A DNA stretch of 11,268 nucleotides, taken from the NCBI GenBank assembly GCA_002306975.1, contig DBTI01000227.1, forward strand, positions 7,364 through 18,631, written 5' to 3'. The first letter of the stretch is position 1; the number at the start of each line of letters is the position of its first letter. Shown piece after piece: positions 6,183 through 11,268 of the stretch. The position numbers were made by a program, and so were the translations under genes. This DNA comes from Ruminococcaceae bacterium UBA1320. Lineage in GTDB: Bacteria > Bacillota > Clostridia > Oscillospirales > Ethanoligenentaceae. Under the pieces are notes generated by a model. That model was given only the letters and a program-made list of their open reading frames with translations. It had not been told where the DNA came from and searched no databases.

Positions 6183-7181
6183 GTGTTTGTAACAGTTTTA
6201 ATTATGATCATATCGGCACTGTTAATCTATTTTAGTTGCGAGCTTTTTGTAAACGGTGTTGAGTGGGTAGGCAAGTCCTTCAATATATCGCAAAATGCTG
6301 TTGGAACGATTCTGGCTGCGTTTGGCACAGCGCTGCCGGAAAGCGTTGTAACATTTATAGCGGTTGTTTTCGGCACTAACGAGAGCCAGAAGGATATTGG
6401 TATAGGCGCTGCCTTGGGCGGGCCTCTTGTTCTGAGCACAATTGCATACGCGGTTGTCGGAATCACAATTTTTCTCTTTAGTAAAAAGAGAAAAAACGGG
6501 AAATATATAAAAATCGACGGTAAAAGGCTGAGCCGTGACCAGCTTTGGTTTATGTGCATTTTTATTTTCAAGGTTGGTCTTGGTCTTGTTGCTTTTGCGA
6601 TTAAGCCATGGCTTGGATTTCTGTTCTTAATTGCCTATGGGGTTTATTTCTACAAAGAGATGAGCGCTACCACCGAAGAAACTGTAGCTAACCCGGAGCC
6701 TTTGAAATTCAGCAAAAACACGGGAACACCCAAAAGGTCCGCAATTTTATTTCAAACACTCTTTGCACTGGCTATCATTTTCGCCGGTTCACAGCTTTTT
6801 GTGCATAGCCTGGGCAGCTTAAGCGTTGCGCTTGGCGTGCCGTCAAGCATCATAGCGCTGCTGTTAAGCCCTGTGGCAACAGAGTTACCCGAAACCTTAA
6901 ACGCAATAATTTGGGTAAGGCAAGGCAAAGAGCAGCTCGCACTTGCAAATATAAGCGGTTCGATGATGATTCAGGCGACTGTTCCGAGCGCTTTGGGTAT
7001 TCTTTTTACCCCGTGGATGCTGAGTACTCCCCTTATTATCTCAGCGATTATAACCTTTGCCGCGATTCTTTTGCTGTGGATTACATTGAGAAAAACAACG
7101 CTTTCAGCAAAACGGCTGTCGATTAATATACTGTTTTATGTAATATTCGCGGTAGCGATAGTATTAACGAAAAGCATTTAA
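6183..7181 (+). CDS. CaCA-superfamily cation exchanger (Na+/Ca2+-type membrane antiporter)
   Basis: A 332-residue, very hydrophobic protein with about ten membrane segments and the two inverted alpha repeats of the Ca2+/cation antiporter superfamily. Alpha-1 is FGTALPESVVTF (residues 47-58, Glu53) followed by GIGAALGGPL. Alpha-2 is SPVATELPETLNA (229-241, Glu237) followed by ANISGSMMIQATVPSALG. A charged cytoplasmic loop (about 158-186) separates the halves. The classic GTSLPE and GN.GSN motifs are changed to GTALPE/ATELPE and GAALGG/ANISGS, so ion choice may differ from standard Na+/Ca2+ exchangers. The start is taken as GTG 6183, preceded by ACGGGGAT with a suitable gap; the in-frame TTG at 6120 lacks a ribosome site. 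Control by the Mn2+ riboswitch upstream suggests export of Mn2+ or a mixture of Mn2+ and Ca2+ (inference). A terminator follows. Confidence 0.88.
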   Translation: MFVTVLIMIISALLIYFSCELFVNGVEWVGKSFNISQNAVGTILAAFGTALPESVVTFIAVVFGTNESQKDIGIGAALGGPLVLSTIAYAVVGITIFLFSKKRKNGKYIKIDGKRLSRDQLWFMCIFIFKVGLGLVAFAIKPWLGFLFLIAYGVYFYKEMSATTEETVANPEPLKFSKNTGTPKRSAILFQTLFALAIIFAGSQLFVHSLGSLSVALGVPSSIIALLLSPVATELPETLNAIIWVRQGKEQLALANISGSMMIQATVPSALGILFTPWMLSTPLIISAIITFAAILLLWITLRKTTLSAKRLSINILFYVIFAVAIVLTKSI

Positions 7182-7202
7182 AAACATTCGGATTTTAAAT
7201 GC

Positions 7203-7241
7203 CCGCGAATGGTTCGGCTCATGCCGTTTGCGGAGTTTTTT
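7203..7241 (+). terminator. Rho-independent terminator of the exchanger gene
   Basis: CCGCGAATGG (7203-7212) pairs with GCCGTTTGCGG in the 3' arm (to 7233) with a few G-U pairs and a loop of about ten bases. AG and six T (7236-7241) follow. It begins 22 bases after the stop codon. Confidence 0.75.
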
Positions 7242-7280
7242 GTACGTTCGATATTTTTTAGCGGCGCCAATAAAAACCGG

Positions 7281-7309
7281 TTGACAAAACAGGAAAATAG
7301 TAACAAAAT
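7281..7309 (+). promoter_or_regulatory. Probable promoter of the BlaR1-tail-like gene
   Basis: TTGACA (7281-7286) is perfect. At a 17-bp spacing the -10 is CAAAAT (7304-7309), a 4 of 6 match. The leader would be about 115 nt. No BlaI-type dyad is evident around it. Confidence 0.45.
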
Positions 7310-7429
7310 TAGCTTGTGGCAGATTGAGAAAAAAAGAATTGTTTTTTGCTTTTTCCCTGGGGAAAGCATACACTTATTTTCATCCTTTAAAACATAAATG
7401 CTATAAGTAATAACCGAAGGAGCGATCAT

Positions 7430-8491
7430 ATGGCAAACGAAAATCTAAAGAAAGTATTAAGTTACAAAAGACCATTTTTGTGGGTCATTGTCGTGGCAGT
7501 CGCCGCCGCAGCTTGCCTTATCGTTGCATTTACGTTTAAACCGCTGCATGAAGCGGTATCATCGGCTGCTTTGCAAGGTTCGACCTATGAGGGATATAGG
7601 ATTGATACCCTACTGGAAAATAAAACGCCTTATATAGGGGATAACAGCAAGGTCGGCGCGCTTGCCTCAGCCGTACCGCTGCCGGAAGGGATCAAAAGTG
7701 GCACTTTTGCGCTTCAAACAACTGTAAAGCCTTATGGATTAACACTGCATTATTCCATGACGGATTCCTCTGGTATAAAAAAGGCCGGCGGAATCACCGG
7801 CGACGCTTTCTTCCGCAATGCTGCGGTCCTTCTCTCTCTGATTGACAATGCCGACACAATAACTGTTGACATCGTTGATAATACCGGGGATTATAATGCT
7901 GCCTATACTTTTACCTTTACGAGGGATATGATTGAAAAACAGGTCGGAAAAGATGTCCGCCAATATGCCGAGAGCGAAACTTCTCTCAAAAGCCTGATTG
8001 ACCAGATCAAAAACCTGCCGGTATCAAACAGCAGTTCAACAATCACGTCGTCAACTGCTTCATCAAAAAGCAGCGGTACAGCTGTGAAAAGTGATAATAC
8101 CGTTATATATAAAAACACACAGTATGGTTTTCAGGTAACTTTACCTCAAAGCTGGAAAGGCTATACTACAGCTTCGGTTAAATGGAACGGCAATCAGAAC
8201 GGAAAAATAGTGGAGTCAGGCCCCATCATTAACATTCGTGACCCGAAATGGACCGCAAAGAATCCACGACAGGCTATCCCGATTATGGTGTTTTCGATAG
8301 ACCAGTGGAACTCGCTGCAAAAAGAGAAGTTCTTCGTCAGTGCGGCGCCTATACCACCCTCTGAGCTTGGGCGCAACAACAAATATGTTTTTGCGCTGCC
8401 GGCGCGTTACAATTTCGCTTTTCTGCCCGGTTATGAGGATGTTGAGAAAATATTGAATGGAAAACCGCTGAAAGCCTTTGACATAAAATAA
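7430..8491 (+). CDS. Membrane-anchored BlaR1/M56 C-terminal-like protein lacking the peptidase domain
   Basis: A 353-residue protein with one N-terminal membrane helix (about 16-36) preceded by VLSYKRPFLWVIVVAV. This closely resembles the last transmembrane segment of clostridial M56/BlaR1 proteins (from memory of the family). Residues 60-170 (LLENKTPYIGDNSKVGALASAVPLP ... KPYGLTLHY) look like the DUF4825-type extracytoplasmic domain. A Ser/Thr-rich linker (199-222) follows. Residues 224-353 match the tail domain seen in the same proteins (YGFQVTLPQSWKGY, GPIINIRDPKWT, IPIMVFSIDQW, APIPPSELGRNNKYVFALPARYNFAF). The HEXXH zinc-peptidase region is absent, no BlaI repressor gene is adjacent, and no SxxK penicillin-binding motif is visible. 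It is therefore an extracytoplasmic, probably ligand-binding, protein of unknown role. ATG 7430 has AAGGAG at 7417-7422 with a 7-base gap. It may be cotranscribed with the HD gene. Confidence 0.82.
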   Translation: MANENLKKVLSYKRPFLWVIVVAVAAAACLIVAFTFKPLHEAVSSAALQGSTYEGYRIDTLLENKTPYIGDNSKVGALASAVPLPEGIKSGTFALQTTVKPYGLTLHYSMTDSSGIKKAGGITGDAFFRNAAVLLSLIDNADTITVDIVDNTGDYNAAYTFTFTRDMIEKQVGKDVRQYAESETSLKSLIDQIKNLPVSNSSSTITSSTASSKSSGTAVKSDNTVIYKNTQYGFQVTLPQSWKGYTTASVKWNGNQNGKIVESGPIINIRDPKWTAKNPRQAIPIMVFSIDQWNSLQKEKFFVSAAPIPPSELGRNNKYVFALPARYNFAFLPGYEDVEKILNGKPLKAFDIK

Positions 8492-8536
8492 AAATCATTT
8501 TTTCTTTTGCAGTGTAAAAGCGGTGCAAACAGCCAC

Positions 8537-8586
8537 AATATATATAGTCCGAAGATGGTGGTAATCATTTTCGGACTATATATATT
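8537..8586. repeat. Long near-perfect intergenic hairpin
   Basis: AATATATATAGTCCGAA (8537-8553) and its exact complement (8570-8586) form 17 bp. Pairing continues inward through 8554-8559 with 8564-8569 (with G-U pairs) to a GGTA loop, about 23 bp in all. No T-run follows on either strand, so it is not a typical terminator. It ends 32 bases before the HD gene start and may be an mRNA processing or stability element, or a small remnant inverted repeat. Confidence 0.6.
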
Positions 8587-8618
8587 AAAAATTAATTATA
8601 ATGTAAAAGGGAAAAGCG

Positions 8619-9221
8619 ATGGAAACAAAACAGCAGTTTTATTTGGATATAGAAAACCATTTGATGACAGACGAAAAGCCCTCGAAATATTTAAATTATG
8701 ATAACCTGTTTACCGAATACCCGTTCACCATGATCGGCGACCTTAAAAACGCAGAGCAATCACCTGTTTATCACCCTGAGGGGAACGTGTGGGAACATAC
8801 GATGTTGGTTGTTGACGAGGCGGCGAAAAGAAAAAGCGAGAGCAGCAACGAGCGGGTTTTCATGTGGACTGCGCTGCTTCACGATATCGGAAAACCGTCG
8901 ACAACAAAATTAAGAAACGGCAAAATAACGTCCTATGATCACGATAAGGTTGGGGCGGACTTGTCTCGTAAGTTTTTAGCGGAATTTAATGAGGACAGCG
9001 CGTTTATAGAGAAGGTTTCGGCGCTGATCCGCTGGCATATGCAGGTACTGCATGTTGTAAAGTCACTTCGCTTTGCAGATATAGACGGGATGAAAAAAGA
9101 AACCTCCGTCTATGACGTCGCCCTGCTTGGTTTATGTGACCGCATGGGCAGGCTTGGCGCAGACGGCGGAAAAGAAGAACAGAACATAAAAATATTCCTT
9201 GAAAAATGTATGACGAAGTGA
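8619..9221 (+). CDS. HD-domain phosphohydrolase (HDIG type), related to the HD part of CCA-adding enzymes
   Basis: A 200-residue protein covering one HD domain. Metal-ligand candidates are H60 (in HPEGNVWEHTMLVV), H88-D89 (LLHDIGKPSTT), H108 (YDHDKVGADLSRKFL), H140 (IRWHM) and D174 (LCDRMGR). The HPEG.VWEHT and LLHDIGKP.TT blocks plus HD.VGA are very like the C-terminal HD domain of bacterial tRNA nucleotidyltransferases. The nucleotidyltransferase half is absent and the N-terminal 45 residues are unrelated. Stand-alone members are probably metal-dependent phosphatases or phosphodiesterases acting on nucleotides; the substrate is unknown. It is soluble and cytoplasmic. ATG 8619 is preceded by AAAAGGGA. 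No separate promoter with sensible spacing is visible, so it may be read from the upstream gene through the hairpin at 8537-8586. A protein of this length looks complete. Confidence 0.88.
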   Translation: METKQQFYLDIENHLMTDEKPSKYLNYDNLFTEYPFTMIGDLKNAEQSPVYHPEGNVWEHTMLVVDEAAKRKSESSNERVFMWTALLHDIGKPSTTKLRNGKITSYDHDKVGADLSRKFLAEFNEDSAFIEKVSALIRWHMQVLHVVKSLRFADIDGMKKETSVYDVALLGLCDRMGRLGADGGKEEQNIKIFLEKCMTK

Positions 9222-9307
9222 AAAAAACTGTGAATTTAATTTTAATCGCTGCTTTTTATTGACTTGTTGTATAATTACACTGCCTTAAAACTAGTTGTCA
9301 CATGGTC

Positions 9308-9324
9308 GTGTCGCAAATTGACAC
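9308..9324. promoter_or_regulatory. Short dyad over the acyltransferase -35 element
   Basis: GTGTC (9308-9312) and GACAC (9320-9324) are inverted copies around seven bases. The right arm overlaps the TTGACA -35 box, a position expected for a repressor site, but the arms are short enough to arise by chance. Confidence 0.3.
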
Positions 9325-9347
9325 AAAACAGCATTCAATTTTATAAT
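9318..9347 (+). promoter_or_regulatory. Consensus sigma-A promoter of the acyltransferase gene
   Basis: Perfect TTGACA (9318-9323) and TATAAT (9342-9347) hexamers with an 18-bp spacer. Transcription should begin around 9354, leaving a leader of about 97 nt. Confidence 0.8.
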
Positions 9348-9369
9348 TAAAACGATTATAAAATTGAAT
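9333..9369. promoter_or_regulatory. 15-bp perfect inverted repeat covering the -10 box and start site
   Basis: ATTCAATTTTATAAT (9333-9347) and its exact complement (9355-9369) flank TAAAACG. The inner end of the left arm is the TATAAT -10 hexamer, and the predicted start falls in the loop. Only the right arm would be transcribed from this promoter, so an RNA hairpin could form only in read-through RNA; a DNA operator is the better reading. Confidence 0.6.
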
Positions 9370-9450
9370 GGGAATAATCTTGTTACATCCTGCCTACCCA
9401 CTTTTATTCGAAACTGCAATAATTGAAATTTTAATAATCAGAGGAATTGT

Positions 9451-10578
9451 ATGAGACGGAATGAAATCGACTGGCTTCGCAACGGCGCGGTATTGATGCT
9501 TTTTTTCTACCACACGGCGGTGGTTTTCGACCCGTTCAGTGATAACTATGTGAAATCCTCGGTTCACGGCTGTGTTGCCGGCGGATTTATTCTTGCAACG
9601 TTTTTCTGGTATATGCCTCTTTTGTTCTTTTTAGCAGGCGCGTCGGCACATTTCTCGCTTGCAAAACGCTCAAACGGAAAGTTTATGAAAGAGCGTGTAA
9701 AAAGGCTGCTGATTCCGCTGCTGTTCGGCGTGCTGGTTATTATTCCCCCACAGGGCTATTTTGCAAAGCTGTGGCGCGGTATTCCCACAGGCGGCTATCT
9801 GCATCACTGGGGTGCTTTTTTAACGACATTTACCGACCTTTCGGGTAATGACGGGAATTTTACACCGGCTCATTTGTGGTTTATACTTTTTCTGTTTGTT
9901 ATTTCCGCTCTGCTCCTTCCGCTGTTCCGGCATTTTGACCATGAAAAAGGGCAGAGGTTTCTCGCAAAAATAAAACCTGTTATGATTACGCCGTGGGGCA
10001 TTGTCATTGCGGCGGTAACGCTTTTTATTATGCGCGTTATTCCGGATATCGGCGGCAAAAACATTTTCTATTTCGGTTTGATATTTGTTTTCGGCGCTGT
10101 TGTTTACAGCGATAACGATTATATCGAAAAAATATGCGCGGCAAAATGGCGCGCGCTCATCGGGCTTTTAATTTTCTGCCCCTTGTTTTTGTGGTCGGAA
10201 TATATGATGTATGAAAAATACACCATGCTGTGGCTTAAGGCGACAGAGGCAATGGTCTCAAACATAATGATGATTTTTGCGATAATCGTCCTTATCGGCT
10301 TTGGCACGAAATATCTCAGCCGTGGGGGGAAGGCGCTTTCCTACCTTAATGAAGCCTGCTTCCCGGTTTACATAATTCATCAAACGGTGCTTATCGCGGT
10401 CGCTTACTATACATTGCGTCTGTCATTGCCCATAGCGGTTCAGGCGGCTATTATCATCGCCTCAACAATTGTGATCACGTTTGTGCTTTATGAAATATCA
10501 AAGCGTATTCCGCCGCTGCGCTTTTTGCTCGGAATCAAATCGCCGAAAACCGTTAATCAAACTGTGTCTGTCAGATAA
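9451..10578 (+). CDS. Acyltransferase-3 family integral membrane protein (OafA/YrhL-like)
   Basis: A 375-residue protein with about ten membrane helices. The N-terminal signature RRNEIDWLRNGAVLMLFFYHTAVVFD places the expected catalytic His at residue 21 at the end of the first helix, as in acyltransferase-3 proteins. Further family-like features are the ERVKRLLIPLLFG segment (81-93), the HLWFILFLF helix start (141-149) and the late IIHQTVLIAVAYY helix (308-320). Such enzymes move acetyl or other acyl groups across the membrane onto sugars of cell-envelope polymers, glycans or antibiotics; the acceptor here is unknown. ATG 9451 has GAGGA at 9441-9445 with a 5-base gap. It has its own promoter embedded in inverted repeats, suggesting regulation. 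No T-run terminator is visible after the stop, so read-through into the next gene is possible. Confidence 0.88.
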   Translation: MRRNEIDWLRNGAVLMLFFYHTAVVFDPFSDNYVKSSVHGCVAGGFILATFFWYMPLLFFLAGASAHFSLAKRSNGKFMKERVKRLLIPLLFGVLVIIPPQGYFAKLWRGIPTGGYLHHWGAFLTTFTDLSGNDGNFTPAHLWFILFLFVISALLLPLFRHFDHEKGQRFLAKIKPVMITPWGIVIAAVTLFIMRVIPDIGGKNIFYFGLIFVFGAVVYSDNDYIEKICAAKWRALIGLLIFCPLFLWSEYMMYEKYTMLWLKATEAMVSNIMMIFAIIVLIGFGTKYLSRGGKALSYLNEACFPVYIIHQTVLIAVAYYTLRLSLPIAVQAAIIIASTIVITFVLYEISKRIPPLRFLLGIKSPKTVNQTVSVR

Positions 10579-10594
10579 AAGATCACCTTAGTTT

Positions 10595-10624
10595 GTTAAT
10601 ATGACACACTGATGTCATATTAAC
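10595..10624. promoter_or_regulatory. Palindromic operator candidate before the effector-binding protein gene
   Basis: GTTAATATGACA (10595-10606) and TGTCATATTAAC (10613-10624) are perfect 12-bp arms separated by six bases. The palindrome occupies the region just upstream of an extended -10 element, a normal site for a dimeric repressor or activator. It lacks a T-run, so it is unlikely to be a terminator for the acyltransferase gene. Confidence 0.6.
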
Positions 10625-10626
10625 AT

Positions 10627-10635
10627 TGGTAAAAT
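10627..10635 (+). promoter_or_regulatory. Extended -10 promoter of the effector-binding protein gene
   Basis: TGG followed by TAAAAT (10630-10635) fits an extended -10 element. The 17-bp -35 position (10607-10612) is poor. Start near 10642 would leave a leader of about 20 nt carrying the ribosome site. An alternative TTGTTA (10593)/CATATT (10616) pair with 17-bp spacing spans the palindrome itself. Confidence 0.45.
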
Positions 10636-10660
10636 GTAAGAAAACATTGAGGTGATTGTA

Positions 10661-11116
10661 ATGAACTATGGAATTGTTAACTTGAAGGAAAAGAAAGTTG
10701 TCGGGCTTTGCAAAAAGACAATCAACCAAGATATGCAGGCTGTCAGCGACATAGCCGCTCTGTGGCAGAAGTTTATGGGCGGTGGTGCGTATACCTCTGT
10801 TCAAGACAAGGCAGACGGAGTGACCATAGGCTTGTACACAGACTATGAAGGCGATTTTACAAAACCGTATAACTTTTTAACCTGCTGTGAAGTTACCGGC
10901 ACAGCCGAAGTAAAGGAACCGCTTCTGGTAAAGACAATTCCGGCGGGAAAATACGCGAAATTTACGACAACCGGCGATGTGCAGCAGGCGGTAGGGCAGC
11001 TTTGGCAGGAGATTTGGAGTATGAATCTTGACCGAAAATATTCCAGTGACTTTGAAGTCTATACTTCTGACGATATGGAAAACCAAAAAGTAGATATTTA
11101 TATTTCACTTAACTGA
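10661..11116 (+). CDS. GyrI-like / AraC-type effector-binding domain protein
   Basis: A 151-residue protein that matches in size and pattern the stand-alone GyrI-like small-molecule-binding proteins (the SHS2-type domain also found at the C terminus of AraC regulators such as Rob, and in BmrR). Recognisable parts are the N-terminal VVGLCKKT strand, the LWQKFMGG helix, IGLYTDYEGDF, the middle EVTG strand, the TIPAGKYAKFTTTGD strand-turn and the C-terminal DFEVYTSDDMENQKVDIYISL. No DNA-binding domain is present, so it would act as a binding or sequestering protein, or possibly as a hydrolase of toxic small molecules as shown for some relatives. ATG 10661 is chosen because GAGGTGAT (10649-10656) is well spaced; the in-frame GTG at 10652 lies inside that ribosome site. 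The control region carries a strong palindrome. Confidence 0.85.
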   Translation: MNYGIVNLKEKKVVGLCKKTINQDMQAVSDIAALWQKFMGGGAYTSVQDKADGVTIGLYTDYEGDFTKPYNFLTCCEVTGTAEVKEPLLVKTIPAGKYAKFTTTGDVQQAVGQLWQEIWSMNLDRKYSSDFEVYTSDDMENQKVDIYISLN

Positions 11117-11149
11117 AGTGATTTAATTTTAAAAAAGAAAGCCTAAAAG

Positions 11150-11184
11150 ATGTGTCTCCCCCGCCGGAGGCGGGGAAGACACAT
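11150..11184. repeat. G/C-rich hairpin downstream of the effector-binding gene
   Basis: ATGTGTCT (11150-11157) pairs with AGACACAT (11177-11184). After one C-A mismatch, CCCCGCC (11159-11165) pairs with GGCGGGG (11169-11175) around GGA, about 15 bp in all. No T-run follows. The design, an 8-bp N..TCT/AGA..N base plus a C-rich/G-rich top, parallels the hairpin at 4003-4039. Confidence 0.65.
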
Positions 11185-11208
11185 AGAACAAATTCTCTTA
11201 TTTGTTCT
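11185..11208. repeat. AT-rich hairpin abutting the previous one
   Basis: AGAACAAAT (11185-11193) pairs perfectly with ATTTGTTCT (11200-11208) around TCTCTT. It starts at the base after the preceding hairpin. A flanking AGCCT (11140-11144) and AGGCT (11236-11240) can close both hairpins into one branched fold. Confidence 0.55.
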
Positions 11209-11243
11209 ATTGATATAAAGAAAAAGACTTCGGAAAGGCTAAG

Positions 11244-11268
11244 TGAATTGACCCCAAAAAGTTAGACA
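11244..11268. mobile_element. Probable terminal inverted repeat of an IS3-family (IS150-group) element, cut by the window edge
   Basis: The last 25 bases begin TGAATTGACCCC and end GTTAGACA. Compared from memory with IS150-type ends (TG.A.TG.ACCC....GTTGGAC), the TG start, the CCC and the GTT.GAC blocks fall at equal spacing. The element body would lie beyond 11268; no transposase is inside the window. Confidence 0.6.

Noticed and set aside
7164..7429. Open frames on both strands between the exchanger and the BlaR1-like gene
   Set aside because: They are Lys/Phe/Asn-rich low-complexity translations crossing a terminator and promoter, with no ribosome sites. Considered as an M56 remnant but no HEXXH-like sequence is seen.
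8597..8602. TATAAT before the HD gene
   Set aside because: It lies 16 bases before the ATG, so transcription would start at or within the ribosome site, and no -35 is at the right distance.
8507..8701. Small + strand frame overlapping the HD gene start
   Set aside because: It runs through the perfect hairpin, overlaps the HD gene in another frame, lacks a ribosome site and resembles no known protein.
9259..9275. TTGACT and TATAAT downstream of the HD gene
   Set aside because: Only 5 bases separate the two hexamers; no usable promoter geometry. The pair at 9318/9342 is far better.
10595..10624. Palindrome as a terminator of the acyltransferase gene
   Set aside because: No T-run follows either arm, and it sits at promoter distance from the next gene; an operator is more likely.

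Overview
The window looks like chromosomal DNA of a low-to-moderate GC Gram-positive anaerobe, most likely a member of the Clostridia (Oscillospiraceae/Ruminococcaceae-like). This rests on three things. A large surface protein ends in clostridial hydrophobic-W (ChW) repeats and also carries GLUG repeats. A BlaR1-tail-like lipid-anchored or membrane protein of a type common in Clostridia is present. The genes have canonical sigma-A promoters and strong AGGAG-type ribosome binding sites. The species assignment is inference; no 16S or other marker is present. All eight protein-coding genes lie on the + strand, mostly as separate transcription units with their own promoters or terminators.

Layout: (1) 1-2622 is the 3' part of a long secreted repeat protein, closed by a perfect 19-bp terminator. 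(2) 2719-3956 is an HSL-type alpha/beta hydrolase with a textbook promoter and a hairpin-bearing leader. (3) 4119-5795 is a GT2 glycosyltransferase fused to a degenerate Rossmann/methyltransferase-like middle part and a TPR-like tail. (4) 5905-7181 is an extended -10 promoter, a yybP-ykoY (Mn2+) riboswitch, an intrinsic terminator, and a CaCA-superfamily cation exchanger. (5) 7281-8491 is a membrane-anchored protein equal to the C-terminal half of clostridial BlaR1/M56 proteins, without the peptidase. (6) 8619-9221 is a stand-alone HD-domain phosphohydrolase resembling the HD part of CCA-adding enzymes. (7) 9318-10578 is an acyltransferase-3 membrane protein whose promoter is embedded in inverted repeats. 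(8) 10595-11116 is a GyrI/AraC-type effector-binding domain protein with a 24-bp palindrome in its control region. (9) 11117-11268 holds two adjacent hairpins and then, at the very edge, what looks like the terminal inverted repeat of an IS3-family (IS150-group) insertion sequence.

The genes do not form one pathway. Several concern the cell envelope (surface protein, glycosyltransferase, acyltransferase, BlaR1-like protein). The best-supported regulatory unit is the riboswitch plus exchanger. There, aptamer helix P1 shares its 3' strand with the terminator, which predicts a Mn2+-induced ON switch for cation export. I did not find a convincing new multi-gene defence or mobile system. The points most worth a second look are the riboswitch-exchanger pair, the orphan BlaR1-like protein, the ribosome-site-sequestering fold before the effector-binding gene, and the recurring G-rich intergenic hairpins.
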